From positions 1,393,876-1,457,875 of the forward strand of contig CM119270.1 of assembly GCA_051294375.1 (NCBI GenBank): a DNA stretch of 64,000 nucleotides, read 5' to 3'. The stretch comes from Paraspadella gotoi (lineage: Eukaryota > Chaetognatha). A program made the translations under genes and the position numbers. Positions 1 through 12,000 of the stretch are shown here, piece by piece. The notes under the pieces are model-generated. The model was given only the letters and a program-made list of their open reading frames with translations. It searched no databases and was not told the origin of the DNA. Each line of letters starts with the position of its first letter. Positions within the stretch are counted from its first letter, which is position 1.

Positions 1-751
1 TCTCTTTCTCAAAAGGATTCATGTCTATTTCTGACTTTGTATGTATGTAATATAAATTTATTTTTTTGGAATTCGAAGGATTTTAATTTTGCTTAATGTT
101 TAACATTAAATATATTTTATATTAATTTTCGTCGTCGTTGTCGTCGTCGTCGTCTTCGTTGTCGTCGTCAAAACAAAAGGTAATCGAGCGACGTTCATCT
201 TGCGGTCAAATGTTCAAACATTTTTGAAGGAAAAAAACATCTTTTCTTTTTTTCTTTTTCAGTCTTTATTTTATTATATTTTCTTTTTATTTAATATTTT
301 CTTCTTTTCTTTTTGTAATATTCTTTAAAAATATTTTTTTAAATCTAAAAAAATACCGTACATGTTTTATTTTTACAGGTTTAAACTTTGAAAATATTAC
401 AACATACAAATCGCTCAACCTTGATGGTTAAAAATAATAATAATAATTAATTTTTAAAAAAATTTATTTTACAAACTTTAACAAACTAATTTCTTATTCA
501 TCGTGGCAGAAAATCGGTTCTTTGTTCCATCTGGTGTTCGTGACGGATAGAGAAAGAGAGTGAGAGAGTAAGAGAGAGAGAGCGAGAGCGGACGGCAAGC
601 GAAGAGAGAAGAGAGATGAGAGAGAGAGCGACGACGACGAAGAGGAGAGAGAGAGGAGATGGATTGTAGAAAAGATTGGAAAGAATTGTAAAGGATTATT
701 GCATCTTATTCCCGAACTTTCCATTTTTATTTTTTAAGAGAGAGTGAGGAT

Positions 752-787
<36 letters not shown>

Positions 788-2004
788 AAGGCTGGAGAGC
801 AGAAATCGCTTAAAGAACTAAATCCCCCCTCTTAGTTCTGAGAACGAAAAAATACAGTGAAACCCAATATTTAAGAAATGTACAGAAAATTATCAAATAA
901 TTTATTATTTTTTGTAGGAAAAGTTTAGAACATTTGTAATTCAGATACTTATAAAAAAAAAAGCTTTTAAAACATCAAATTCTTATTTTTATATCTTATT
1001 ATTCGGTGACAGTCGTATTCGGGCACGGCTGTACTTTTTCAATAAAGATCGGACAGCGAAATACAGAGAAAACCTTTTCTTTATCTTCACCGCGTTTCAT
1101 TCCGATGTTTATTGATATTTCGCATTAGACATTCGTGATATATTTGCTTAATTTGTTTAACTAGATGTTAATATCAGTCTCAAGATGTCACTCGCAAAAT
1201 AAAAGCAAACAAAATAACAATGTCTAAAGAAAACCAAACAATTTTCGAGTTAAATATTGAATTTATTGATTCATTGATTCATTGATCAGTAAATGGAATA
1301 ATTAATTGCGTTATCCCGTTTATTTTATTGAAGGTGGTCAATTAAGAAAAAAAATCTTATAATACTTCGTGAAAGTAAAAGAAAATCTATAGCAAAATAT
1401 TAAATTAAACTCGGTCATTACAATTTACTTTTCTACTTATGAAATAATCGATCTAAACCTCCTCATTACAATAACAACGACAACAACAACAACAACGAAG
1501 GATTTTGAATGAGTTTCGTTTCTCAAAAGGACGAAACATTTTTTTAAAAACAGAGGAACACTTCAACTCAGCTGAAACAATATTGACGCAAAGATATAAA
1601 CAAACAAAGAATGAGATACAAAACGATTATCTCTCTCTCTCTCTTTTTTTCTCGCTCGAGAAGAGAGAAAGAGAGAAAAGTAAAAACCAACTCTTTGCAA
1701 AGAGAGAGAGGGAGAGAGGGAGAGAGAGAGAGAGAGTTTGTTCTTTACCCCATCCATTGAATCGTGACCAACGGGACGAGAGAGAGAGAGAGAAGAATAA
1801 GAAGAAGCTTTTAAACTCCCCCCTCCTCCCTCTCTCTCTCTCTCTCTCTCTTCTCTCCTCTCTCTCCCTGCGCTTCTCCGTCTCTCTCTTCTCTCTCTCT
1901 CATCATCCTCGTCCTCTTATCCCTTTTACGACTTTTTCAAATAACATTTGTGAGTAGCATATTATAATATAACTTGAACAAAGATATCTCTTGGTTCTCG
2001 ATCT

Positions 2005-2052
<48 letters not shown>

Positions 2053-2065
2053 TCTCTCCTGTCGA
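1..2065 (+). repeat. Left copy of a 2.1-kb duplicated segment
   Basis: No gene is recognisable here. The segment matches 14003-16160 in the same orientation along its whole length, including unique AT-rich stretches (40-130, 340-480, 1000-1480), so the similarity is not only microsatellite. It carries a CGT microsatellite at 130-170, GA tracts at 545-660, 760-783 and 1703-1737, and CT tracts at 1621-1640, 1829-1905 and 2008-2050. Differences from the second copy are mostly short insertions and deletions. The open frames here (Ser/Leu and Arg/Glu runs) are translations of the dinucleotide tracts. Confidence 0.85.
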
Positions 2066-2394
2066 CGCTCTTCTCCGATTTGATTTCCAACGTCGAGTAG
2101 AATCGCAACAAACACCGAATCTGGTCAGAGGAGAGAGAGAGAGAGAGACCGGAAGAAAGAGGGAGAGAGAGAGGAGGAGAGAGGAGAGAGCAGAGGAGAG
2201 AGCAGAGGACGGATGAGAGACTGGTTATAGAAAAGATGCGCCAAAAAAGCATGAATAAGGTTCCTATCGGAATCAAACTTGGCAAACATAAGAACAAACA
2301 TCTTTCGAAGAGAGAGAGAGGAGACGAGAGAGAGAGAGGAAGAGAGAGAAGAGAGAGAGAAGAGAGAGACTGACGACGAGTGAGAGAGAGGACG
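2066..2394. repeat. Imperfect GA-rich tracts
   Basis: Two interrupted purine tracts (about 2128-2215 and 2300-2395) are separated by about 85 bases of ordinary sequence. No gene is seen. Confidence 0.7.
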
Positions 2395-2996
2395 ATTGTT
2401 TTTGGCAATTCCTGTTTACGCCAATACATCTCATTGCACCGGCGATGGAGTTTAGGTGCGATATGTTGGTCCGTTGCCGAGCTTGTTGTTGTGACAATGA
2501 CATAACACTGTGTGATAATTATGCAAATAATGCAACGAAACCATTTTAAGTTAAATCATAGTGCGGTTAAACGTAAGTTAATGTTCACTAACGTCGTCTA
2601 GTCAATTGCTTCAATAAAACTGTGGAATTGTTAAAAAAAACAATTATTCTTCTTCCTTTATAATTCATCTCAGAGTAAATACTAAGGGAACAGGAAGAAA
2701 ATCAAATTCAGAGATGAACAAGATTCCCTCAAATTAACCGTTGTTTTGGTATTTTATATTGAAGCAAAAACAACTACTTAAATGGTTGAGATATCAGATT
2801 CATTTCTACGAACAGCGTGCGTGCTGAATTTAAACATTTTGGGTAGCTTCTCCAGGCATTGGCTGTGATGCTGATTTTCTTTGTTTTGTATATCTTACGT
2901 TTGTGTAAAGACTTTTCGTCTTTTAGCGCGCTTGATAATAAATTATTGCTCTCGGAAATATGCAGATGATTCTTACAAAAAACATATTTTAAGTGA
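2393..2996 (+). repeat. Left copy of a 0.5-0.6-kb local duplication
   Basis: Matches 4112-4590 in order: the CCGGCGATGGAGTT block, CATAACACT, ACGTAAGTTAATGTT, CTAACGTCGT and the block ending TTTAGCGC. The right copy is about 100 bases shorter and looks thinned of single bases. No coding frame survives in either copy. Confidence 0.75.
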
Positions 2997-3740
2997 CCTC
3001 ATTTTGTGCTGTGTTGTTTCAGTTCTCAATTCGTTTTGATATGTGATTGATATCAAGAAAATCTTGTTAATAGTTTTGGATCCAGGTAGTTAAGAGGAAT
3101 CAGAAATTTAACAGCTAATTTAGGAACGAGGAATAGAAAAAGGAAGAGAAATCAATAAAAATGAGAAAGACTTATGTGTCAAGACCAGAAGAAATGTGAA
3201 CGATTTTTGGTGAGAGATAATGTAAAAAAGAAAAAATGAGGAGAAAGAAAGGGGAGGGGAAAGATAATAGAAAAAGGAGGAATCGCAAGAAGCAAATAAA
3301 TACGGGTCAAAAAAGGAAGAACGAGTCGCGGTGATCAAAGCCGAATTCCAGAACTGGGCACATAATGTTCACCGCCCATCCAACTCTTCCGATACTTTGC
3401 TCTCAGAGAAAAAAGAATAGTAACCCAAAAAAAAATAAACTAAAATCCGAGAAGAATTTCTCATAATATTTATTCAGAGCGAGGAAGAAACTTGGACGAG
3501 GAATATAGGCAATATACATTACAAACGAAAAGGCAGATGCAACAACAACAACAACCAAAAACCCCGCATCTCCGTGACTTGTGAGCCGAAATCTAAAAAA
3601 CCTGAGAATTTTAAAAAAAACCGAAAGGATTAAATTAGAAAAAGAAATAAAGAAAAGAATTCTCCGGACTTAAAAGAAAAGCTCAAGTTCCAAATTGGAG
3701 CGCCTAAACAAATAAGGAGGCGGAATTTAGAAAAAAAAAA
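2997..3740. other. AT-rich spacer, no gene seen
   Basis: A-rich, low-complexity sequence with many homopolymer A runs. No supported ORF, splice pair or repeat unit was found. A 72-codon minus-strand frame at 3120-3338 is Phe/Ser/Leu-rich from the purine bias and is not credible. Confidence 0.5.
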
Positions 3741-3800
3741 GAAGAGCCCATAATCGTGAAACTCGGAAGAGTCGGCTTAAGGCTTAACCGCTGTGTCCTG

Positions 3801-3975
3801 CTTACTTTTCCCGAGATCTCCATCTCTAGACGGAAGACGACGGACACACGGACCGGACGAAAGACGCCCGAAACAGACAGTCAATACCATACGCCGGAGG
3901 GCTGCCGGCCGTTCCTTCTGCTCCCGGCCGATTATAGCGTCCCTTTAGCGGACGATTCCGGCTTATATACGGACA
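3801..3975 (-). promoter_or_regulatory. Candidate minus-strand core promoter and first exon
   Basis: This is a short island of higher GC in AT-rich DNA. On the minus strand a TATATAAG box lies at 3969-3962. About 140 bases downstream is an ATG at 3823-3821, followed by six codons and then GTAAGC at 3805-3800, a good splice-donor match. TATA, leader, short first coding exon and donor would be a coherent gene start. No downstream exon was recognised, so this is inference from signals only. A plus-strand 79-codon frame at 3756-3995 overlaps it and resembles nothing recognised. Confidence 0.2.
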
Positions 3976-4111
3976 TTTGCGCTTTCGACTTTTAATCTTC
4001 GCCTAAATTATCGAAATATTTCCCCCGATTACTTAGTACAGAGACATTATTAAAAAAAACCATGGNNNNNNNNNNNNNNNNNNNNNNNNNGAGAGAGAGA
4101 GAGAGAGAGAG

Positions 4112-4590
4112 AGATGTTTTTGGAATCCTGTTTCGCTCTTCCTTTGCCACCGGCGATGGAGTTCGTGTTGTTGTTGTTGTCGTTGTTGTTTGTGACAATG
4201 TACATAACACTTCGTTTATTTATCAAATACATTGACTTTTGTTATCTAGTCGCTTAAACGTAAGTTAATGTTACTAACGTCGTTAGTCAATTGCTCTCAA
4301 AAACTGCTGAATTGTTAAAAAAACAATATTCTTTCTTCTTTATATTCATCTCAAAATACTAGGGAATCAATCAATGAACAAATTCCTCAAAACGTTTGTT
4401 TGTTTTTAATTGAACAAACATCTAATTGGTTCTTCATTTCGAACGGCGTCTGTTTGGTCTCTCAGCATTTGGCTCTGATCTGATTTCTTTGTTTGTATAT
4501 TTCGTTTGTTTGCAAACTTCGTCTTTAGCGCTGGAAAAATATTTGCTTGTTTGTATTAAAAAAACATTCTAAGCGCGTAATTTGGTCCGA
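4112..4590 (+). repeat. Right copy of the 0.5-0.6-kb local duplication
   Basis: Second copy of 2393-2996. It lies just right of a 25-N gap (4066-4090). A second 25-N gap follows at 4659-4683. Confidence 0.75.
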
Positions 4591-4683
4591 GAATCAAAAA
4601 TCTTGTATAATTCATCGCCGGGGTCAGAGAGCGAGGGAGAGAGAGAGGGAGAGTGAGANNNNNNNNNNNNNNNNNNNNNNNNN

Positions 4684-4918
4684 ATCACAAAAAACCCCAC
4701 CCTCGCCCACGCTACCTTCCACAATCCCACCATCCAGCAGGCCTCGGCGCGAAGACGCTGTCTCTCTCTCCAATTTCCGTTTAACAATAACAATATTCTG
4801 CGTGACAAACCTCAGAACCGAACAAGATGGAAGCTCGGAGTTTCTGAACAAAACACGGGATGGTTTGAAAAAAATCTCTCTCCATCTCTCTCTTCTTCTT
4901 CTCTCTCTCTCCTCTTCG

Positions 4919-4950
<32 letters not shown>

Positions 4951-5210
4951 CTCTTCTCTCGTCTCTCCTCCTCGGTCTCGTGCTCTCTTTAGAAACGGGG
5001 GTGCGATTAATATATTGACTTAGTTTTCTACTATTACGCCGTCGCTTTCGCTTGATCAATAACCTTTGTTGGCTTTAGGCATATATATCTAGTTATGCGT
5101 TTCCCCTTGGCTTCTTTACCCTGGTATTCGTGGTCGTCGTCGTCGTCGTTGTCGTCGCTGGTCGTCGTCCACGTGCGGTCGAGAGTCATTCTCAGGCACT
5201 TGTCCCGGGC

Positions 5211-5279
<69 letters not shown>

Positions 5280-5340
5280 CAGAGAGAGAGGAAGAGAGAG
5301 AAGAGAGAGAGAACATAAAACTCTCTACTCTTAGCCGCGT
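4684..5340. repeat. CT tract, CGT array and GA tract
   Basis: CT-rich sequence at 4880-4965, CGT repeats at about 5130-5165, then an almost pure GA tract at 5216-5310. No gene is seen; the 158-codon frame at 4547-5023 crosses an N gap and is microsatellite-derived. Confidence 0.7.
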
Positions 5341-5640
5341 ATGTTTTTAAAACCGACCGCCCCTTTCGGCAGCCAAAAATATTTGTCTCTCTTTATCTAA
5401 AAATATTTATTAGATTGTTTTGGTCCTCCTCTGGCGTTGAAACGCATGTAACTTCTCTCCCAAGGCGTCTCCGCCTCTCTTCTCTTATTCCATGCTTCTT
5501 CTTTCTTGGTTGTAATTTTTTAAATTTAAAAAAACACAAAGGGGATACCTGGTTTTTTTTTTCCCAAAGACTTTAACGGGACCCTTTATATTCTTCACCG
5601 GGTCCCCCTCTTTAACTCCTTGTATCCTTGGGCCCATACT

Positions 5641-5649
5641 TATTTTTTT

Positions 5650-5682
<33 letters not shown>
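5641..5682. repeat. Poly-T tract
   Basis: About 40 T residues, interrupted once by an A near the left end. The flanks carry many short homopolymers (GGGG, CCCC, TTTT). Confidence 0.9.
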
Positions 5683-6857
5683 CCCCTTTCCCTTCCCTTT
5701 GGCCTTCTTCTTCTTCCTCTCCCTATTTTTTACAATTGAATTTCGGGAGACATTCAACGGGTCTTCTTGGGTGCTGCATGTAAACAATTATGTCATATTA
5801 TGGATTGATCAAATTCCTATTTTACTGGTGTCATAGTGGGATGAGTAAAAAAGTTTTTTAAGGGGTCTCGCACTTAATTAATTTGATTTCTGTCTTCTAT
5901 TATTCTCAGACAATTGGAGGCGCATGAGTCTATAGTCGTGTTGTGTTATAATCCATTTTTCCTCCTACTATAATAAGATTTTTAATAATACTGGACATCA
6001 CTTAGAAATATTCGTAAATTTATCTTGAGAAAACGCGCTACACTAATCGTACATGTATGGCACGTAGGATTAATGAGTATATGACTCACATTCAACATCT
6101 AAACTTTCTTCGACCTGGCGTCTATTATGGAACCGTGAGGACGCGGTTGCATTTAAAAACACAAATTCACTTACCTTTGTATTAGACAGGTTTATCATGT
6201 CCTCTTCTCTAACCCCACACATCCAGCCAAACCCTGCTCCGCCCTACCGTATCCCCCCACCCCACCCTCTGCAACATCCCGAATATTCACCCACCTTTAC
6301 TATGCTCTATGCTCAATTCACCTAAATAACTCCCTCCATGCACATCTCTCTCAACTTTTTTTTTCTAAAAAAACTTTCCATCAATTTAAAACTCTTTCAT
6401 CTCCGTCTCTCTCTCAATCTCATTTACACTTCTCGCTCCTCTCTTCTCTCTCCTCTCATCTGCTCATCTCTCATATATACTCTCAAGTTTCTAATCTATC
6501 TATCTTTTAATTCTCAAATCAAAATCTTACATGAATATTTCAGAATACACACACCCTCCTTCCGTCGTTTTAAATCAATTCGTCTCTCCCCGGCGGCTCT
6601 CTCCACGCTTTCTGATGTGCGTATGGTCTTAAGATTTTTTTGAATGATTTATACCCGAACCACCTCAGCAGCAATGGGAGGCATGGCGAACGAGAGGTGT
6701 TCAGTTTCGGTTCGAACTCCCTCCTTCAAGAGATCTATATACTCCGCGGTATTTGAACATCTTGTGCCCAAGGTATGTACCACACGCGAGGGATCATTCC
6801 TGCACAGCGAAAAGCTACCTATATCAAGCCATTTACACTTTCCGTACGTGTATCAGG
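5683..6857. other. AT-rich spacer, no gene recognised
   Basis: Mixed sequence with no microsatellite longer than about 20 bases. A 103-codon plus frame at 6644-6955 has a balanced amino-acid composition but no recognisable domain. It runs into the palindrome arm that begins near 6858. Confidence 0.4.
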
Positions 6858-7496
6858 AACGCACAATATGGATTGGATTTGGGATTTTACTTAAAGAGAA
6901 GGGATTAGCAATTGAGAAGAGGGAAAAAAAGTGGAAGAAAAACACAATGGAATGAATCATTTGCTCTCTCCTCTCCTCTCGTCTGCTGTCCTCCACTTCG
7001 TTCTCAGTCACTCTCAGAGTTGCCGAAGTAGCTAATCACGGTTGCAGGAGTGGCCACAAAGTCTGACTCCCTGCTAGCTCAGCGGTTGCAATCTTTTAGG
7101 AGGCTCATTCTCTCACGCTTTGGCTCCTCCGAAGTCTCTTACGTGACCTTGCTCTCTCTGTTCGTTTCTTTTGGGAATTTGACTGTGCTTCGTTCTACAT
7201 TCTGATTCATAGGTCCCGTGAGTGACATGTTCGGAGATAGTGCCGGTGTCCGGAGTGGTGAGGTAGGAGCGCTGTTTACCGCGATAGTGGTGATAATCAC
7301 AAGGAATATGTGGGTCAGAGCCCATGGCCAGGAGTTTTATGCGCGGCTGATTCGGCATTGCCTGGATTTCCGGAAGAGTGAGCCATGAATCTTCCGTCAC
7401 GTCCTAGTTCTGCGCGAAGAGGTGTTTATTAAGTCTGTAGTTTAGTTTTCGTCTAGATCATTTTTATTACGAAAATAGAAAGTGAAAAGAAGAGAG

Positions 7497-7574
<78 letters not shown>

Positions 7575-7711
7575 AGCTGAGAAAAGCCAAATGGAAAAAG
7601 AAAATGTGTTTTTTTTTTTCTTCAAAAAAAACTTATCTTTCTTTTTTTCTTAAGCTCAGAGATTCTTTCTCTTCTCTCTCTCTCTCTCTCTTCCTCTTCT
7701 CTCTCTTCTTC

Positions 7712-7745
<34 letters not shown>

Positions 7746-8020
7746 CTCTCCTCTTTTTTTCACTTCTATTTTCGTAATGTCTCCGAACAACTCATTGTAA
7801 CATTGGAAGAGAGAGAGGAGTGAGAGAGAGAGAGAAAGAGAGAGAGATGCAGAGAGAGAGAGAGAGAGAGAGCAGAGAGAAGAGAGAGAGAGATGACGAG
7901 AGAGTACGGAGATGAGAGAGAGAGAGATTGTTCGTATTCCCTTGGTTTTTTCCCATTCTTCTTTTTTCCTCTTCTTCCATTTGCTAATCCTTTCTCTTTA
8001 AGTTCAATCCATCCAATCAT
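6858..8020. repeat. Nested inverted repeats (palindrome)
   Basis: Outer arms: 6858-6975 is the approximate reverse complement of 7905-8020; both contain AAGAGAAGGGATTAGCAA or its close variant. Inner arms: 7460-7620 is the reverse complement of 7625-7785, including TTACGAAAATAGAAAGTGAA against TTCACTTCTATTTTCGTAA, with the centre near 7622. About 480 bases (6976-7455) lie between the left outer and inner arms and have no partner on the right. Confidence 0.7.
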
Positions 8021-8039
8021 CATTGTGGTTCGATCCTTA

Positions 8040-8165
8040 CGAAATTATGTGAGGCCTCTAGCCCGCTGCTGCCTGTCGGGTTTTGAGGGGGTTCGCGGGC
8101 TGCCTGTTCGACTGCCCCAGCTGCTGAGGGGTCGGATATTTCCATGCTGAGGCCGCGGGAATTGT
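8040..8165. other. GC-rich patch of unknown nature
   Basis: About 125 bases of clearly higher GC than the surroundings, bordered by AT-rich DNA on the right. A plus frame (7893-8150) runs through it, but no domain or splice pair is recognised. Confidence 0.3.
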
Positions 8166-9390
8166 TAAAACGACGATTTATCCGTGTTTTCTGAATTTAT
8201 TCATTTCATTTTTTAATTAATTAATCAATTAATTAAATATAATTTATTTAATTCATTTTTTAATTAACTTTAAATTAATTATACAAAAATTTTCCCTCTT
8301 ACCCACGTCTAATAGCCATAAAATTTTGATGCTGGAATTGCTATAATACACTTCTACGATCATAAGCGTTTTCCAAATTTTAACAATTCCAAGTTAATTT
8401 TTTTAATTTTGTGAGAAGGAAAATGATTTACACAACGTCTTAAGCTCAGCGCCTCCAATGCTGAGAAAAGGTAAGGCGCACCTTAAAAACCTTACCTCGT
8501 CTTTTCTATTTGATCAATCTCTTTGACCTTTTTGTTTACCCCCAGGAGCTTTCAAAGACGAGGGGGGCACGGGGCTGAGAATGGGAGCGGGTGACAGGAA
8601 AAGGGCAGGAACAGATAAATGGCGGTTGTGAGATAAAGTGCAGTCACCGTAAAATCTTGGGCGGAAAAAACATTATCTTATGTTGTTTTTAAAATATATC
8701 TTTAAAATTAAATCGATAATTTCATATATTTTATTTTTTTCACTTGTTTGTTTACGAAAGAGTTTATAAAAAAGATTATCGAAGTACTTTACGGTTGGTG
8801 AGAAAGAGAAAATAATAATTGTGGTGGAATAAAAAGATAAATTTCCTGTTTTTGTTTAAAGTTTAAACCGTTTGCGCTCCAAAAAATCTCGGCCTTGTTT
8901 TAACAAAAGCCGGGCCCTCCCCGTTTTAAATTTTTTTTTACGTTCTTCGACAAACTAATACAACGAAGAAAGAGAAATTTTACTTTACTATTTTCCCTTT
9001 AAGTTTTGTCCTCCAAAATGAAATGTTTTGATTGACTAAAACTTCGAGAAACCCAGTCTTTCCGACCCTTAAATATTATTACAATATGATAACCTCTACG
9101 GTATTAAAATTTAACCACTAGTTTAAAAAACAACAACACTTTAGAAGAAAAGAAACAAAAAAAAGCAAATATAAAAGAAATGTAGCTACTCTAAGAAAAG
9201 AAAAAAAAAGAAGAAATGAGGAAAAAGAAAAGAAAAAAGAAAAAAAAAAGAAAAGGAAAATTCGAAATTAATTTCTTCCTGAAAAAAATTTCAATTTCTC
9301 ACTCTTCTAACTGAAATTTATAATTGCGAAGGAAAAAAAAAGCAAGCCATGGTGTCTAATCAGCTTCTCTCCTCTCACTAGAGGTTAGCT
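8166..9390. other. AT-rich spacer, no gene seen
   Basis: Includes TTAATTAA-type sequence at 8215-8280, a short hairpin of GGTAAGG against CCTTACC at 8469-8497, and A-rich AAAAGAAAA repeats at about 9190-9260. Confidence 0.5.
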
Positions 9391-9426
9391 GCGAGAGAGA
9401 GAGAAAGAGAGAGAGAGAGAGATGAC

Positions 9427-9459
<33 letters not shown>

Positions 9460-9508
9460 CAGAAAGGAGATTTTTCCAAATTTTTCGCTTTTTTAAGAAA
9501 AAAAAAGC

Positions 9509-9549
<41 letters not shown>

Positions 9550-9810
9550 AAAGAGGAGAGAGAGAAGAGCAGAGAGAGAGAGAGAGAGAGAGCAGAAACT
9601 AATTATTGTGCTGCGACGACGTCTGCAGTGAAAAATAACCTCGGGGCCATGACGGCGAAGACGACGACGACGATCGAACGACGACGACGAAAAGAGGGAG
9701 TAAAGCGACGACTTCAAAACGATGATGGCGAAGAAATAAAAAAGAGCGGAAAAGCAGCGAAGCAACAAATTTCGGTTATTATGACAGATGATGGTCTTCA
9801 TTCTCTCTCT

Positions 9811-9866
<56 letters not shown>

Positions 9867-9905
9867 CTCTCTCTCTCTCTCTCTCTCTCTCTCGCGCTCT
9901 CTTTC
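9391..9905. repeat. Facing GA and CT microsatellites
   Basis: GA tracts at 9391-9470 and 9508-9594, about 200 bases of spacer with ACG repeats (9655-9690), then a CT tract at 9799-9905. The GA and CT blocks are complementary, so a transcript across them could fold into a long hairpin. Confidence 0.8.
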
Positions 9906-9979
9906 CTTTCCTCCTCTTACCCGTTTCTCTCAACCCGAGATGGAGACACTTATGACGAGGAGCATGATTAAAAGATAAA

Positions 9980-10150
9980 AAATGAAAATTAGAAGGGAGA
10001 TGGGAAGGAGAGGAGAGAGAGGGAAGAGCAGTTATTGAGAGGGGAAGAGGAGAGAGGAGAGAGGAGAGCGGAGAGGGAAGAAAGCTGTAATGTGGTGCGG
10101 GAGAGAGCAGGGAGAGTGCAGAGGGAGAAGAGAGGGAGAGGAGAGAAAAA
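9980..10150. repeat. Degenerate purine (GGAGAGA) repeat
   Basis: About 170 bases of almost pure purine on the plus strand with imperfect 7-10 base periodicity. Confidence 0.6.
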
Positions 10151-10511
10151 GGGTTCTTAATTTAAACTTGCAGAATCTTGTTCCTCTATTTCAAAACTTT
10201 ATGAGTAACTAAAAGCCGGGAACCAGCATAAATAGAAATATAACATAAATAGAGAACATAAATAGCTAAAAAATGAGTGGCAAAAATAGATAAGAAAATC
10301 CACGGAAATTGATAAAAAAATTAATAAAAAAAGGTTGTCTGCGCATTTTTGCTCAAATACAGAACAAAATTATAAATATTGGTATTAAAAATATAGAAAT
10401 AATTATAAACTGTTCGTGTCGGATTGATAAATTTCTCTCATTTTTTGTTCCACCAAAGACTCACTCTGTCCCCACCCCGCGAGTCCTCTCCCTCTCTCTC
10501 TTTCTTTACAA

Positions 10512-10547
<36 letters not shown>

Positions 10548-11165
10548 CCTCTCTCATCTTTTTTCTTCTTTATATTTGGTTTCACACCACCGCAGCTACA
10601 CTTCTTACAACTCACCTAAAAAAAGAGAGAGAGAAAAAAAAAAGATAAAACAGAAAAAAAGAGAAAATTCCCAGACTTAAAAATGGGAAAATCAAAGGAG
10701 TGGAACCTTTTAAAAAAATAAATTATTTTGGCCTTTTTTCATTAGTTATGATTAAATATATATTTAATAAGTACGTCAAAATTCTTGCTTAAAACTGTAT
10801 GTGATAGTAAGTAATAGTAAATAATATAAGTTAATAGTATTTTTATGGAGATCGAACGTGGTCTTAAGCGCGAAAGAAAGTTTACAAAATTTGAAAATTG
10901 AAAAAAAAATAAGTTGTATTGTGAAAGTATTTGAAAAAATGTTCAACTGGCAATTAAAGTACAAATCGCCTCACTCTTTATTCACGAAAATTGGCAAAAA
11001 AAAAAGAATTAAGGAGAAAATAAGCGGAGAATTAAGGGAGAACTAAGGAAAAAAAAAACGAAAAAAGAAATTAAGAAGAAGGAAAGGAAAATCGAGGCAG
11101 ATCCCAAATTCTTTAGTTTTAGTCACCCAAAAAAAAAAGACCCCGTCCCCTCAACTCCATCCAAA
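10151..11165. other. AT-rich spacer with one CT tract
   Basis: Nothing coding is recognised. A CT tract lies at 10515-10545. Short frames at 10776-11046 are AT-bias artefacts. Confidence 0.5.
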
Positions 11166-11174
11166 CTTCCATTT

Positions 11175-11266
11175 CCTTTGTCTCTCTCTCGCTCTCTCTC
11201 TCTCTCTACTCTCTTCTACTCTCTCTCTCTTCTCTCCTCTCTCCTCTCTCTCTCTCTCTCTCCTTT
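11175..11266. repeat. CT microsatellite
   Basis: Interrupted CT tract immediately upstream of the long CGT array. Confidence 0.85.
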
Positions 11267-11335
11267 CTCTTCTATCCCCAAAAGTTGCGGCGCTAAGAAA
11301 TCAATAGAAAGTCGCTTGAAATGAAAAGGAACCCC

Positions 11336-12000
11336 TTCGTCGTTATCGTCGTCGTTCCGTCGTCGCAGGCTTTTCGTCGTCGTCGCTGTCGTCGTCGTCT
11401 TCGTCGTCTGGTGTCTGTCGTCGTCGCTGGTACCGTCGTCGTCCGTCGCTGTCGTCGTCGCTTCGCTTCGTCGTCGTCGTCGCTGTTCGTCGTCGTCGTA
11501 ACGTCGTCGCTGTCGTCGTCGCGCGTCGTCGCTGTCGTCGTCTTCGTCGTTCGTCGTCGCTGTTCGTCGTCGTCGGTCGTCGTTCTTCTTCTTCGTCGTC
11601 GTCGTCGTCGTCGTCGTCTTCCTCGTCTGTTTCGTCACGTCGCTGTCGTCGTCGTCGTTGTCGTCGTCTTCTTCTGTCATTCTTCGTCGTCGTAGTCATT
11701 GCTGTCGTCGTCGTCATCGTCGTCGTCATCGCTGTCATCATCAATGCTGTCGTCGTCGTGTCTTCCCTCGTCATCGTTGTTCTCCTCGTCGCTCGTCGTC
11801 GGTCTTCTTCTTCTTCGCTCGTCGTCGTTCGTCCGTCGTCGTCGCCGTTCGTTCGTCGTCGTCGTCTTCTTTCTTCCTTCTTCTTCGTCGTCGTATTCGT
11901 CGACTTCGTTCTTCGTCGTCGCTGTGGTCGTTCGTCAGCTGTCTTCGTCGTCAGTCTTCTTCGTCTTCTCCTTTCTTCCTCGCGAGAATTCTCGTCGTCA
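11336..12000. repeat. Long degenerate CGT trinucleotide array
   Basis: About 660 bases built from CGT units with TTC, CAT, CTG and single-base slips. All six frames are largely open because the motif lacks stops, giving Ser/Arg/Val or Thr/Asp/Arg polypeptides of 120-150 codons. The frames switch with the slips, so it is an expanded and mutated microsatellite rather than a coding exon. Confidence 0.85.

Noticed and set aside
6705-6720. Possible tRNA B box (GGTTCGAACTC); also GGTTCGATCC near 8027
   Set aside because: No D arm, anticodon arm or acceptor stem can be folded around either.
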